Source: Bradyrhizobium sp. CB82 (GTDB lineage Bacteria; Pseudomonadota; Alphaproteobacteria; Rhizobiales; Xanthobacteraceae). From it: 64,000 bases of DNA. Shown one piece after another: positions 25,968 through 36,314 of this stretch (position 1 is the stretch's first letter; each line of letters starts with the position of its first letter). Location: assembly GCF_029714405.1 (NCBI RefSeq), contig NZ_CP121650.1:2795001-2859000 (forward strand), written 5' to 3'. The notes under the pieces are model-generated. The model was not told the DNA's origin, searched no databases, and saw only the letters and a list, made by a program, of their open reading frames with translations. Both the position numbers and the translations under genes were made by a program.

Positions 25968-28645
25968 ATACGATGACCATCAACGGCCGCATCGAGCCCC
26001 TGCCCGAGGATCCCGATGCGCTGCTCATCGATGTCGTGCGCGATCAGCTTGGTCTCACCGGCACCAAGCTCGTCTGCGGTGGCGGCGTCTGCGGCGCCTG
26101 CACCGTGCTCGTCGACGGTGTGCCGGTCACGAGCTGCCTGATGCCGGCGCGCGCCGTCGCCGGAAAATCCGTGACGACGGTGGAAGGCATCGGCGCGCGG
26201 GAACTGCACCCGGTGCAGAAGGCGTTCATGGCGCATGACGCGTTGCAATGCGGCTTCTGCACGCCCGGCTTCATCGTGGAAGCGGCTGCGTTCTGCGATC
26301 GCTGGCGCGGCACGAACGGGACGGTCCTGCCCTCGCGCGAGGAGATCGGCGCGGCGCTGTCGGGCCACCTCTGCCGGTGTGGCGCCTACGATGCGATCTT
26401 TCGCGCCGTGGCGGATGCCTGTGCCGGCCGCTTCGACGGCAACAACTTCGCAAGTCCACGCATTGAGGCGCGCGACAAGGTAACGGGCGCGGCAAAGTAC
26501 ACGGTAGATATAAAGCATGACGGCCAGCTCGAAGGCGTGATCCTGCGTTCGCGTGATGCGCATGCGCGCATCACCGCGCTCGATCTGGCCCCGGCGCGGG
26601 CGCTAGGCGGCGTCATTGCGGTGTCGCTGCTGCCCGACGACCGCATCGTACGCTATGTCGGTGAGCCGATCGCGGCGGTCGCTGCGAGAGACCGCAAGAC
26701 TGCGCTCGCGGCGCTCGCCGCGATCAAGCTGACCAGCGAACCGCTGCCCGCCGTGATCGGGCTCGATGCGGCGCGGAAAGTTGATGCGCCGGTGGTGTTC
26801 GACCGGGCGAGCCGCAAGCGAGCCGGCAATGTCTCGGAAGCGGCGGGCGGGCCTGCGCCATGGAAGCAGAACGTTCGCGGGCCGACCTCGGTATTTGCCA
26901 GGCGCGCCAAGAGGGCGCGCAACTGGGTGAACGAGGCGCGCCAGACGAATAACCGTCTTCTGGTCGAGGGAACATTCCGCACCGGCACGCAGCAGCATTC
27001 CTGTCTCGAGCCGCATGCCGCGGTTGCGCGCTTCGATGGCGAAGTGTTGACGGTGCACGCCTCGTCCCAGTGGGTGGTCCATCTGAAGGAGCAGATCGCA
27101 AAGCGATTCAAGCTCGATCCTGCGCGCGTCCGGGTCATCGCCGATCATGTCGGGGGCGGTTTCGGCTCGAAGGCGAGCCTTGGCGCCGAGACGATTGCCG
27201 CGGTCGAGCTAGCACGCGCAGCGAATGCGCCGGTACGAGTTGCCTATGACCGTCATGAAGAATTGTCGGTCGCCGGCTATCGGCCGGCCGCGGAGGTGAA
27301 GGTCGCGCTGCTGCCTTCCGACCGGGGCGAGTTGAAAGCGCTGTCCGTCACGGCGCATGCCGATACGGGCGCCGCGACCAACTCGACGATCGCGGGCCTG
27401 GCGCGGCTGATGTATCCGGCCGAGGCCAAGGACCTGTCGGATTTCGACGTCATCAGCAATCTGCCGCCGGGCGCGGCGTTCCGCGCGCCCGGCGGTCCGC
27501 CGATGGCATTTGCAGTCGAGCAGGCGATCGACGAGGCCGCCCTGCGGCTGGCTGTCGATCCGATTGCCTTGCGCAAGCGCTGGGATCCGGATCCCAATCG
27601 GCAAAGGCTCTATGACTGGGCCTCAAGCCTCGACAGCTGGCGCAATCGGACGTCGACCGGGAGCGGTCGCTATCGCCGCGGCGTTGGCGTCGCGACCGGC
27701 TACTGGTTCTATCTCTGGCAGCCCAAGGTGAAGGTCGAGGTCGCGGTCAAGGGCGGCCGCATCGTCGCATCGACCGCGACACAGGATATCGGGACCGGCA
27801 CCCGCAGCGTTCTGGCTGATACGGTTGCGCGCGAATTCGATCTCGAGGCGAGCGAGGTCGAGGTGCGCATCGGCGACTCCGCGCTGCCCGAAGGCCCCGG
27901 CTCCGGTGGCAGCCGCGTGACGGCCTCGGTGCTGCCACCGACGCTCACGGCGATCCATAAATTGAAAGCCGCGCTGCTCGAGCAGGCCACGCGCAAGCCC
28001 GCGCCAGGCTCAAATGCGCCATGGCGCGAGTTGATTGCGCGCTCACCCGATATCGCTATCTCAGAGGCGCGTGGCGAGGACGGCAAGAACACGGCGCCCG
28101 GCATCCGCTCGCCGCTGAAGGACCTCGGGCTTCTCGGCGTGGTGTTCGGCTGGATGATGCGCCGCAACTCCAACATCGTCATCGGCGCCGGCGTGCCGAG
28201 CTCGGTTCAGGTGATCGACGTCGAGGTCGATACTTGGCTCGGTCACGTGCGCGTGCTCAAGGTGCAGACGGGACTCGCGGTCGGGAAGATCGCGGCGCCT
28301 CAGCTCGCGCACAGCCAGGCCTGCGGCGCTGTGATCCAGGGGATTGGCTACGCGCTCTACGAGGCGCGCGAGGTCGATCCGCTCAGCGGTGATGTCCTGA
28401 CCGCCAGCATGGAGGATTATCGCATCCCCGGCATTGCGGATACGCCGGAGATCGACGTGCATTTCGACGAGGCCGGTTTTGATCATGTGCTCGGCAATAG
28501 CGTCGGCATCGGTGAGGTGGCGACCGTGCCGACGTCCCCTGCGGTCGCGAACGCGATTTTCAATGCGATCGGCGTTCGCCTCGCCGAAATTCCGATCCGG
28601 CCAGACCGCATCGTCGCCGCCTTGAAGGGGAGGACCGCGGCATGA
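25964..28645 (+). CDS. Xanthine-dehydrogenase-family hydroxylase, fused iron-sulfur and molybdenum subunits
   Basis: 893 residues. Residues 1-150 are the [2Fe-2S] subunit: CGGGVCGACTVLVDG binds the plant-type cluster and QCGFCTPG with HLCRCGAYDAI the second. From about 160 comes the molybdopterin subunit: YTVDIKHDGQLEGVILRSRD, VGGGFGSKASLGAE, AFRAPGGPPMAFAVEQ, TQDIGTGTRSVLADT and, near the end, SVGIGEVATVPTSPAVANAI with the catalytic-type Glu. In most relatives these are separate polypeptides, so this is a gene fusion. The FAD subunit follows with an ATGA overlap. Substrate unknown; the family hydroxylates N-heterocycles and aldehydes. Confidence 0.88.
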   Translation: MNTMTINGRIEPLPEDPDALLIDVVRDQLGLTGTKLVCGGGVCGACTVLVDGVPVTSCLMPARAVAGKSVTTVEGIGARELHPVQKAFMAHDALQCGFCTPGFIVEAAAFCDRWRGTNGTVLPSREEIGAALSGHLCRCGAYDAIFRAVADACAGRFDGNNFASPRIEARDKVTGAAKYTVDIKHDGQLEGVILRSRDAHARITALDLAPARALGGVIAVSLLPDDRIVRYVGEPIAAVAARDRKTALAALAAIKLTSEPLPAVIGLDAARKVDAPVVFDRASRKRAGNVSEAAGGPAPWKQNVRGPTSVFARRAKRARNWVNEARQTNNRLLVEGTFRTGTQQHSCLEPHAAVARFDGEVLTVHASSQWVVHLKEQIAKRFKLDPARVRVIADHVGGGFGSKASLGAETIAAVELARAANAPVRVAYDRHEELSVAGYRPAAEVKVALLPSDRGELKALSVTAHADTGAATNSTIAGLARLMYPAEAKDLSDFDVISNLPPGAAFRAPGGPPMAFAVEQAIDEAALRLAVDPIALRKRWDPDPNRQRLYDWASSLDSWRNRTSTGSGRYRRGVGVATGYWFYLWQPKVKVEVAVKGGRIVASTATQDIGTGTRSVLADTVAREFDLEASEVEVRIGDSALPEGPGSGGSRVTASVLPPTLTAIHKLKAALLEQATRKPAPGSNAPWRELIARSPDIAISEARGEDGKNTAPGIRSPLKDLGLLGVVFGWMMRRNSNIVIGAGVPSSVQVIDVEVDTWLGHVRVLKVQTGLAVGKIAAPQLAHSQACGAVIQGIGYALYEAREVDPLSGDVLTASMEDYRIPGIADTPEIDVHFDEAGFDHVLGNSVGIGEVATVPTSPAVANAIFNAIGVRLAEIPIRPDRIVAALKGRTAA

Positions 28646-29568
28646 GCGCCTCGTCAGCAACGATCGCAGGCGCCGTGCCCGAATTCCGCGCCGCCGGCAC
28701 CGATCTATCCGAGCGCCGTCGTAGCGGCGTGTCCCGGGGGCCCATCGTCGATCTCCCCGTGACATCAGGCACGATCGGGATCGACTGGGCTGCGGACGGC
28801 TCGGCCCGCATCGGCGCATTCACCACGATTGCGGCCATCGCTTCCGATCAACGCATCCGGGATGCTTATCCCGGCATCGCCGCGGCCGCGCAAGGCCTCG
28901 CCACGCCGCAGATCCGGCATCTGGCAACGCTCGGTGGCAACCTCGCCCAGCGTTCGCGCTGCTGGTATTTCCGCAATCCGCTGATCGGCTGTCTGAAGAA
29001 GGGCGGCTCCGGCTGCCCGGCGCGATCGGGCAATCATCTTTATCACGCAGCATTCGATCTCGGGCCTTGCGTGGCTCCGCATCCGTCGACCATGGCAATG
29101 GCGCTGCTCGCCTATGATGCGACGATCGCGACCGACCGACGCAACCGATTGTCGCTGCCCGATCTCATCGGCGATGGCACAAACGGCGCTGCGGACCATG
29201 CGCTCGAGCCGCGCGAAAGGATCGAGGTCATCTCACTTCCCGCACCGCTCGCCTTCGAGCGCGCCCACTACAAGCGTGCCATCAGCCGCAGTTATGCCGA
29301 ATGGCCGCTGGTCGAAGTTTGCGCGCGCGCCGTGGTAACCGCCGGCATCTTCCAGCTCGTCCGCATCGCCGCCGGTGGGGTCGCCCCGGTACCGCTGCGG
29401 CTGACGGCATGCCAGGCCGCGTTGGAGGGAAAGCCGGCAAACGCGGAAATCATCGCGCAAGCCGCGCAGCTTGCGACGTCGGGCGCAAAGCCGCTGCCGA
29501 TGACCGGATACAAGCTCGAGCTGCTGGTCGGCCTGGTGCGGGACGTGGTGGAGCGGATTGCGAAGTAG
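28642..29568 (+). CDS. FAD-binding subunit of xanthine-dehydrogenase-family hydroxylase
   Basis: 308 residues, medium-subunit type. FAD-binding features include ATPQIRHLATLGGNLAQRSR and the C-terminal CODH flavoprotein domain (YKRAISRSYAEWPLVEVCAR, LVRIAAGGVAPVPLRLTACQ). An inserted CWYFRNPLIGCLKKGGSGCP segment has three cysteines, a pattern seen in 4-hydroxybenzoyl-CoA-reductase-like or plant-type relatives that may hold an extra iron-sulfur site; this is inference. It passes electrons from the molybdenum subunit to an acceptor. Confidence 0.85.
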   Translation: MSASSATIAGAVPEFRAAGTDLSERRRSGVSRGPIVDLPVTSGTIGIDWAADGSARIGAFTTIAAIASDQRIRDAYPGIAAAAQGLATPQIRHLATLGGNLAQRSRCWYFRNPLIGCLKKGGSGCPARSGNHLYHAAFDLGPCVAPHPSTMAMALLAYDATIATDRRNRLSLPDLIGDGTNGAADHALEPRERIEVISLPAPLAFERAHYKRAISRSYAEWPLVEVCARAVVTAGIFQLVRIAAGGVAPVPLRLTACQAALEGKPANAEIIAQAAQLATSGAKPLPMTGYKLELLVGLVRDVVERIAK

Positions 29569-29599
29569 GCTGGCCGACCTCGCACCCATCCGCCGTCAT

Positions 29600-29880
29600 C
29601 ATCGTCCTGCAGGATCGTTTCCGACAGGAGCGCGGCGGCCTTCTGAAGCGGGGCGATGAAGCGGTCCAGTTCGGCGAAGCGCACGCGTGCCGCCGGGACG
29701 GAGACGCCCGGGCACGCGATCAGCTCGCGGTCCGGCGAGAGGATCGGAACCGCACAACCAACCACGCCCTTGACGTACTCCTGGTTGGTCCTTGCCCAAC
29801 CGCGCCGGCGCGTCTCCTCGATAACGTCGGCCCAAACGGGCCGCTAGAACGTCAAATTGCGCCTCGCGCAATGCAAGAGG
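29600..29880 (-). pseudogene. C-terminal remnant of an IclR-family regulator
   Basis: Two frames join as FDVLAAR, then VWADVIEETRRRGWARTNQE, YVKGVVGCAVPILSPDREL and FIAPLQKAAALLSETI. This is the effector-binding end of an IclR regulator. The DNA-binding half is missing, there is an in-frame stop near 29840, and the piece abuts the hydroxylase FAD subunit gene. Confidence 0.6.
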
Positions 29881-30023
29881 CGGCTTTATTCCCGCCATGG
29901 ATGCTTTAAGGAAGGGCCTATCAGGGGCCGGGTCAACCGCCCGCCTGCGGTGCGCGACCCTGGTTCAGGCAGAAGGGGCAGGGCCGGTCGGCTCGCCCGA
30001 CAAGATGAGAAGGATTCGAAGCA

Positions 30024-30875
30024 ATGATCCAAACCGTTGGTATCATCGGGGCCGGCACCATGGGGAACGGCATCGCCCAGATCTGTGCCGCGGCCGGGCT
30101 TTCGGTCGTGATGGTCGATATCTCCGACGCTGCGGTCAACCGCGGGATTGCGACCGTCGGCGGCAGCCTGGAGCGCATGGTCAAGAAGGAGAAGATGTCG
30201 GCGGCCGATCGCGAGGCGACGCTCAAGCGCATCACCGGCACGACGGACCGCGCCAAGCTTTCCGACTGCGACCTCGTGATCGAGGCCGCCACGGAAAATG
30301 AAGAACTTAAGGTCAAGATCCTCAAAGACCTCTGCGCGACGCTGTCGCCGCGCACTCTGATCGCCACCAACACCTCGTCGATCTCGATCACCAAGCTCGC
30401 CGCCGCGACCGATCGCCCCGATCGCTTCATCGGCATGCATTTCTTCAACCCGGTGCCGGTGATGCAACTGCTGGAGCTGATCCGCGGCTTGCAGACCTCC
30501 GACGACACCCACGCCAAGGCGCTCGATTTTGCCCAGCGCGTCGGCAAGGTCGCGATCACGGCCAAGAACAGCCCGGGGTTCGCCGTCAACCGCATCCTCT
30601 GCCCGATGATCAACGAGGCGATCTTCGCACTTCAGGAGGGGATCGCGACGGCCGAGGAAATCGACGCCGGCATGAAGCTCGGCTGCAACCATCCGATCGG
30701 GCCGCTGGCGCTCGCCGATCTCGTCGGGCTCGACACCATGCTGTCGGTGATGGAGGTCTTCTACAAGGGCTTCAACGACCCGAAATATCGGCCGGCGCCC
30801 TTGCTCAAGGAAATGGTCGATGCCGGCCATCTCGGCCGCAAGACCGGCCAAGGCTTCTACACCTACGGCGCGTGA
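30024..30875 (+). CDS. hbdA: 3-hydroxybutyryl-CoA dehydrogenase
   Basis: 283 residues. N-terminal NAD fold [20 protein letters not shown], the catalytic His in [17 protein letters not shown], the Glu partner in [18 protein letters not shown], and the C-terminal helical domain ending [15 protein letters not shown]. It converts acetoacetyl-CoA and 3-hydroxybutyryl-CoA, in butyrate/PHB metabolism or aromatic acid breakdown. AGAAGG precedes ATG 30024. It is a single gene with its own terminator. Confidence 0.93.
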   Translation: MIQTVGIIGAGTMGNGIAQICAAAGLSVVMVDISDAAVNRGIATVGGSLERMVKKEKMSAADREATLKRITGTTDRAKLSDCDLVIEAATENEELKVKILKDLCATLSPRTLIATNTSSISITKLAAATDRPDRFIGMHFFNPVPVMQLLELIRGLQTSDDTHAKALDFAQRVGKVAITAKNSPGFAVNRILCPMINEAIFALQEGIATAEEIDAGMKLGCNHPIGPLALADLVGLDTMLSVMEVFYKGFNDPKYRPAPLLKEMVDAGHLGRKTGQGFYTYGA

Positions 30876-30897
30876 CGGCGCCGACGTCCGAGGTCAT

Positions 30898-30932
30898 AAC
30901 GGGGGCGGCGCCTGACGGCTGTCGCCCCCGTT
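30898..30932 (+). terminator. Hairpin after hbdA
   Basis: AACGGGGGCG (30898-30907) pairs with CGCCCCCGTT (30923-30932), a 10-base GC-rich stem 22 bases after the stop, followed by TGCTTT. Confidence 0.7.
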
Positions 30933-31154
30933 GCTTTGCGGTCGAGCATCGGTTCCCGCCGAAAGTCTAATTCATCCGCGAGTTTGCGCCGCGTCAAATA
31001 CGACCTCGCCGCCTGCCTGTAGTGGTCATGCGAAGTCTTCGCAAAAGCTGGTGGCGCGGGGCGAGAGTGTACTGCTCGCGCCGGGGCGACGGTTTTGAAG
31101 CCGTCGATTAATCGCGCCGGAGATGAATAACGCCGCTCGGCGCTACCGAGGTCA

Positions 31155-31678
31155 ATGAAACCGGTAGTACGAGAATCCCGCGCGATGACCGTCATCGAAA
31201 TTGACCATTCCCGCAACCGCGCCAGGGGCGCCGTGGCCGGTGCAAACAAGCCGGCCAAGGCCCGCGTCAAGCGGGCGGGGCCGGTCGTGCCGCAAGCCGT
31301 GTCGGGGCGCATGCGGCGGATCAAGTGGGCCATCCTCGTCCTGACGCTGTCGATCTACTACGTCACACCATTCCTGCGCTGGGATGGCGGGCGCGTCATG
31401 ACCAGGCTCGATCGCCCCCGCGGCCTGATCGATTATGAAAGCTGGCGCAATATCGAGCGGGCCATCGCGGCGAGGCCCGCGCCTCACGGTTGGTGCGCCC
31501 GAAAACCATCGCGCTCGCGGTTGTCAGCGTAGGATTGGCGGCCGGCCTGGTCGGATCATTGGAAACCAAGGCCACGGGCGCCATAGCGGTGCTGCACGAC
31601 CGCGGCGCCCTGGCTGTGACCCTGTCCGATGGCTCGGTCAGAAACGCCTACACAGTCAAGCTTCTCAACAAGACAGGA
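31155..31678 (+). pseudogene. ccoG: ccoG (cytochrome oxidase maturation ferredoxin), middle deleted
   Basis: Starts MTVIEIDHSRNRARG (ATG 31185, or 31155) and continues RRIKWAILVLTLSIYYVTPF-LRWDGG, the first membrane segment of CcoG/RdxA. It then jumps directly to VMTRLDRPRGLIDYESW, a region that in intact CcoG follows the two 4Fe-4S ferredoxin motifs, so some 300 residues are missing. A frameshift follows, and the other frame gives VRPKTIALAVVSVGLAAGL and LSDGSVRNAYTVKLLNK from the C-terminal domain. It ends at a junction with a quinoprotein fragment. CcoG helps reduce copper for cbb3 oxidase assembly. Confidence 0.75.
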
Positions 31679-32643
31679 CTTGAAGACGATCTACTGGGGC
31701 GTCGGCAACGCCGCGCCATGGCCCGGCGACAGCCATCCCGGCGACAATCTCTACACCTCGTCGGTGATCGCGCTCGATCCCGCCAATGGCAGGATCAAGT
31801 CCTACCACCAATACCACCAGAACGATTCCTGGGACTGGGACGAGGTCGATGCGCCGATGCTGGTCGACCTAAAACGCGACGGCCGCTCGATCAAGAGCCT
31901 GATCCATCCGGGCCGCGACGCGATCTTCTGGGTGCTCGAACGCACGACCAAGATCAATTACGTCGCTGGTTGGCCGTTCGTCTCGATCGATGTCTGGAAG
32001 GGCATCGATGCGGAGAGCGGGCGACCGATCATCGATCCCGTGCATAAGCCCGTCATCGGCAAGCGCGTCGAGTCCTGCCCGTCGCTGTGGGGCGGCAAGC
32101 ACTGGCCCTCGGCTGCGTACAGCCAGAAGACCGGCCTCGTCTACGTTCCCGCCAACGAGTAACTTCTGCGGCGGTTTGACCGGCGAGAAAGTGGCGCTCA
32201 AGCCCGGCGAGCTCTGGCTCGGCACAAAGCCGGAGGATATCGGCCTGAAGGCGAAGCCCGGCGCGGATCATTTCGGCGAGCTTCAGGCCTGGGACCCTGC
32301 GACCGGCAAGAAGGTGTGGCAGCATGACTTCCCGAAGTCGCAGCTGTTCGGCTCGGTGACGGCGACCGCAGGCGATCTCGTCTTCGCCGGTGGCACCAAC
32401 GACCGCTACTTCCGCGCCTTCAACGCCAAGACCGGTGAGCTGCTGTGGCAGCAGAAAACCAACTCCGGCATCATGGGCATGCCGATCTCCTACGAGATCG
32501 ATGGTACGCAATATGTCGCGATCCAGTCCGGCTGGGCCATCGACGCGCAACGAATCCAGGATGCGCTTGCGACCAACAACATCGGCATTGAGGCCAACGT
32601 GGCGCAGGGCGGCGTGGTCTGGGTGTTCGCGCTGAAGAAGTAG
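31679..32643 (+). pseudogene. 3' half of a PQQ-dependent alcohol dehydrogenase, with stop inserted
   Basis: Begins LKTIYWGVGNAAPWPGDSHP and continues through SYHQYHQNDSWDWDEVDAPM to VYVPANE, where TAA ends the frame at 32162. Reading on after one extra T near 32160 gives NFCGGLTGEKVALKPGELWL, GTNDRYFRAFNAKTGELLWQ and a normal quinoprotein end at 32643. About the first 250 residues are lost at the ccoG junction. At the metal site this protein has WDWDE; the second Asp would be the lanthanide-type ligand. Confidence 0.8.
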
Positions 32644-32689
32644 GGCCTCAGGCGAATCGACCCCAAGCGGCGCGGCAAGGGGGGCAGCG

Positions 32690-32722
32690 AATGCGGCGGA
32701 CGAAACGTCCGCCGCATTTTGT
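32690..32722. terminator. Bidirectional terminator hairpin
   Basis: AATGCGGCGGACG-AAA-CGTCCGCCGCATT, 13-base perfect arms, then TTGTT. It lies between the convergent quinoprotein remnant and the molybdoenzyme gene on the minus strand. Confidence 0.75.
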
Positions 32723-32894
32723 TCGTCTGGCTATGAGGCGCCGTTATTTGCCCTCGCGCTCGACGTTACTCTTTTCCTTCGCGTTCATCTCCATGACCTT
32801 GGGATCCTGACTGGACGTCCCGGTGGTCTGGGATCCATCGATCTCGCCTGTCAGATCGACGGCAACGGCGAACTGTCGCCTAACGTTCCCGGCG

Positions 32895-35210
32895 CTACGC
32901 CTCCAATTGCTTGCCGATCGGCAAGGAGCGGATGCGCTTGCCGGTCGCGGCGAAGATCGCGTTGATCAGCGCCGGCGCGAATGGCGGCACGCCGGGCTCG
33001 CCGACGCCGCTCGGCGGCGTGCCGGGCCCAGGTGGCACGATATGAACGTTGGTCACCAGCGGAGATTCGTCCATCCGGATCACCGGGAAGTCGTCATAGT
33101 TCTTCTGCTGGACCTTGCCGTCCCTGAAGGTGATCTCGCCATATTTGGCGAGGCTCAGGCCCATGATCGCAGCGCCCTCGATCTGGGACTGGATGCGCTC
33201 GGGATTGACGAAGGTGCCGCAGTCGATGGCGGTATCGACCCGCGGGATCGTCAGCTTGCCCTTGTCGTCGACGGCCACCTCCACGATCGTCGCGATGTAG
33301 CTGACGAAGCTGCGGTGCGCGGCGATGCCGAGCCCATGGCCCTTCGGCACCTGGCGGCCCCATTCGCCCTTCTCGGCCACCAGCTCGACCACCTTGCGCA
33401 GGCGCGCGGTGTCGATCGGGTAGCTGTCATAGGGCTCGCCATAGTTCCAGAGGTCCTTCACCGAGGCCAGCTGGACGATGCGGGGCGAGCCGATCAGGTC
33501 GAGCAGCATGTCCTTCTGGTCGCGGCCGGTGGCCTGCGCGATCTCGCCGACCATCGACTGCACGGCGAAGGCACGCGGGATGTTTGACACCGAGCGGAAC
33601 CAGCCGATCCTGGTATGCGCGGCCGCTTCCGGATTCTCGCAGGAGATGTTGGCGATCTCGAAGGGCATGTCGACGAGGCCCATGCCGAGCTCGAACGAGG
33701 CCTGATGTACGGTTCCCGCCGCAAACGTCGAGGCGATGCTGGGGGCGACGCTACGGTGGCGCCAGGCAATCACCTTGCCGCTCTTGTCGAGGCCCGCCTC
33801 GATGCGCTCGACCGAGACGGTGTGCAGGAAGCCGTTGTGGATGTCGTCCTCGCGCGTCCACTGCACCTTCACGGGCGCGCCGAGCTCCTTGGAGAGCAGG
33901 GCGGCCTCGAGCGCATAGTCGCATTTCGACTTGCGGCCAAAGCCGCCGCCGAGCAGCGTCACGTTCACGGTGACGTTCGCTTCCGGGATGCCGAGCGTCT
34001 TGGCGACGTCCTCGCGGGTGCCGCCCGGGCTCTGCACCGGCGCCCAGATCTCCGCCTTGTCGCCCTTGACGTCGGCAACCGCCACCGGCGGCTCCATGCT
34101 GACATGGGCGAGGTGAGGAATGTAGTACTCGCCGACGATCACCTTGTCGGCGCTCTTGAGCGCAGCGTCCGCATCGCCCTCCTTGCGCACGACGAGACCG
34201 GGCTTGCGCGCGGCCTCCTCGAGCTCCTTGCGGTAGGCGACCGACTCGTACTTGCCGTTCGGCCCGTCGTCCCAGACGATCTTCAGCGCATCGCGGCCCT
34301 TGATCGCCGCACCCGTATTGCGGGCGATCACGGCCACGCCGCCGAGCGGCTGGAATTTCGAGGGCCACGGCCAACCGCGCACCTGCATCACCTTCTCGAC
34401 GCCCGAGACCTTCAATGCGTCGGCCGGGTCGAACGAGACCGGCTTGCCGCCGGTCACCGGCGGGCGCGCGATGACGGCGTATTTCATGCCGGGCAGCCGC
34501 ACGTCGGCGCCGTAGCCCGCCTTCCCTGTGGTGATGTCGTGGAGGTCAACGATGCTGATCTGGCCCTTGGTGAGGTAACGGAAATCCTTGGGGTCCTTCA
34601 GCTTGAGGCTGTCGACGCTCGGCAAGGATTCCTTGGCTGCGTCGGCTGCGAGCTCGCCGAAGCCGAGCTTGCGTCCGCTCGCGCCGTGAACGACCTCGTG
34701 ATTGACCGCCTTCACTTCCGTTGCCGGCACGCCCCAGCGCTTGGCTGCGGCCTGCTCCAGCATGATGCGCGCAGAAGCGCCGATCTGGCGCATCGGGATC
34801 AGATAGTGCCGCGTGCTGCGGGAGCCGTCGGTGTCCTGGTTGCCGAACTTGACCTCGTCGCCATGGGCCTGCTGGACCTTGACCCTCGACCAGTCGGCTT
34901 CCATCTCCTCAGCGACGATCAGCGGCAGGCTGGTGCGCACGCCGGTGCCCATCTCGGAGCGGTGCGCGACGATGGTCACGATGCCGTCGGGCGCGACCGC
35001 GACGAACACGCGCGGGTCGACCACGACGCCGTGCGGCATCTTCCCGGCGCCGGTCTCATAGGCGAAGGCCTGGCGCGACATCACGGGCGCGGCGAGCACG
35101 AAGCCGCCAGTGACGCCCAGTCCCTTCAGGATGCTGCGGCGGGAAATCTTCTCGATCCTGACATGCTTCTCGAAGCCATGAAGCTTCTTTGGATTGTCGA
35201 TGAAATTCAT
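32895..35210 (-). CDS. Isoquinoline 1-oxidoreductase-type molybdenum subunit (IorB-like)
   Basis: 771 residues. A twin-arginine-like leader ([20 protein letters not shown], then [10 protein letters not shown]) marks export of the folded cofactor enzyme. The body has the aldehyde-oxidase molybdopterin layout: [40 protein letters not shown], and near the end [20 protein letters not shown] with the active-site Glu. IorB-type enzymes have no FAD subunit and pass electrons to cytochromes. The substrate may be an N-heterocycle or aldehyde. ATG 35210 is preferred over GTG 35216. It follows its iron-sulfur partner by two bases. Confidence 0.85.
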   Translation of the reverse strand: MNFIDNPKKLHGFEKHVRIEKISRRSILKGLGVTGGFVLAAPVMSRQAFAYETGAGKMPHGVVVDPRVFVAVAPDGIVTIVAHRSEMGTGVRTSLPLIVAEEMEADWSRVKVQQAHGDEVKFGNQDTDGSRSTRHYLIPMRQIGASARIMLEQAAAKRWGVPATEVKAVNHEVVHGASGRKLGFGELAADAAKESLPSVDSLKLKDPKDFRYLTKGQISIVDLHDITTGKAGYGADVRLPGMKYAVIARPPVTGGKPVSFDPADALKVSGVEKVMQVRGWPWPSKFQPLGGVAVIARNTGAAIKGRDALKIVWDDGPNGKYESVAYRKELEEAARKPGLVVRKEGDADAALKSADKVIVGEYYIPHLAHVSMEPPVAVADVKGDKAEIWAPVQSPGGTREDVAKTLGIPEANVTVNVTLLGGGFGRKSKCDYALEAALLSKELGAPVKVQWTREDDIHNGFLHTVSVERIEAGLDKSGKVIAWRHRSVAPSIASTFAAGTVHQASFELGMGLVDMPFEIANISCENPEAAAHTRIGWFRSVSNIPRAFAVQSMVGEIAQATGRDQKDMLLDLIGSPRIVQLASVKDLWNYGEPYDSYPIDTARLRKVVELVAEKGEWGRQVPKGHGLGIAAHRSFVSYIATIVEVAVDDKGKLTIPRVDTAIDCGTFVNPERIQSQIEGAAIMGLSLAKYGEITFRDGKVQQKNYDDFPVIRMDESPLVTNVHIVPPGPGTPPSGVGEPGVPPFAPALINAIFAATGKRIRSLPIGKQLEA

Positions 35211-35212
35211 GA

Positions 35213-35665
35213 TCACGCCCCCGTCGATGCGAGATGAACGGCGTTCTCGATTCGCTGGTAGCAGCCGCAGCGGCAGATGTTGCCCGCCATCGCCTCGCGG
35301 ATCTGGTCATGTGACGGCTTTGGATTGTCCATCAGCAGCGCCGCTGCCTGCATGATCTGGCCGGCCTGGCAGAAGCCGCATTGGGGAACGTTGACCTGGC
35401 GCCACGCCTTCTGCACGGGATGATCGCCGTTCGGATGCAGGCCTTCGATGGTCGTGACCTCGCGGCCCGCAACGTCATTGACCGAAGTGATGCAGGAGCG
35501 GACCGCCTCCTTGTCGACGATGACGGTGCAGGCGCCGCACAGCGCCTGGCCGCAGCCGAATTTGGTGCCGGTCAGCCCGACCTCGTCGCGGAGAAACCAG
35601 AGCAGCGGAAGATCCGGGTCGCCATCCCAGCTTTGCTCCTGGCCGTTGATTTTTATCTTGATCAT
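35213..35665 (-). CDS. [2Fe-2S] subunit of IorAB-type molybdoenzyme
   Basis: 150 residues. Four-Cys plant-type cluster: [20 protein letters not shown]; second cluster: [19 protein letters not shown] with [12 protein letters not shown]. It carries no leader, so it is probably co-exported with the twin-arginine subunit. It delivers electrons from the molybdenum centre. The gene lies just upstream of that subunit in the same transcript. Confidence 0.9.
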   Translation of the reverse strand: MIKIKINGQEQSWDGDPDLPLLWFLRDEVGLTGTKFGCGQALCGACTVIVDKEAVRSCITSVNDVAGREVTTIEGLHPNGDHPVQKAWRQVNVPQCGFCQAGQIMQAAALLMDNPKPSHDQIREAMAGNICRCGCYQRIENAVHLASTGA

Positions 35666-36009
35666 GATCGTTTCTCGCTCTTCTTAAGCCGATGATCCGA
35701 TGGGCGTGATTGATTGGTGTGGCGGCGTCCGCATCCCCTGCTTCCGCAAGCCCAGGCAACTCCCGGGACGGAGGGGATGACGACGGGTGATGTCTGGGAT
35801 GTGCTCGATACTTCCCGGTGGATTCTTATTTGATGAATTTCGCGCGGCATCGTGACGAGCGTGATGCTAGCAGAAACCGGACACGGCGGGCATCACAGCC
35901 GCTTGTGTTCGCGATCACATTGCATCTGCGATTTGTCAAAAGCTGGGCGCGACCTTCGTTCCCAGCTCGCGCGGCGGAGCAGAGCCTTTATTGCGGGCAA
36001 ACACAACAA
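35666..36009. other. Intergenic stretch, no gene seen
   Basis: Holds the promoter side of the iron-sulfur subunit gene. Reading frames here are arginine-rich with no domain. Confidence 0.4.
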
Positions 36010-36051
36010 ACACAAAAAGGCTTCGTCCGGCAGACTCCGCGCGGACGAAGC
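36010..36051 (-). terminator. Rho-independent terminator of the xox-frmA-gfa transcript
   Basis: On the minus strand GCTTCGTCCG and CGGACGAAGC form a 10-base stem (arms 36020-36029 and 36042-36051), followed by CTTTTTGTG. It lies about 250 bases beyond gfa, the last gene of the operon. Confidence 0.7.
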
Positions 36052-36266
36052 AGGAGACCTCAGTCGAGGGAGGGAGAACGCAGGGCGCAAGCTTTGCGAG
36101 CTGGCGAGGCTGCGGCATCAGTACAAATCTCGAAGCTGAGGGAACCGGCCGCCTCACGAGCGAATGAAGCGGCAATGCCAACCATTCGGTTCCGGCTCGC
36201 TGGCGGTGGTCCAGACCAGCGAGCCGAGAGAGCCGGCGAGGATGCACGCGTTGCCTCAGACAGCCG

Positions 36267-36314
36267 CTAAGCCGCCTTGTACCTAAGCAGCCTTGTCCCT
36301 AAGCGGCCTTGGCC
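36267..36314. repeat. Three tandem 16-base units at the gfa 3' end
   Basis: Units 36267-36282, 36283-36298 and 36299-36314 share CTAAGC-n-GCCTTG. The third encodes the last codons of gfa and its stop, so the C-terminal end has been copied twice downstream, each copy carrying the stop. Confidence 0.7.

Noticed and set aside
36020..36051. Reading the 36020-36051 hairpin as a plus-strand terminator
   Set aside because: The T-rich tail lies on the minus-strand side only, and no plus-strand gene ends nearby.
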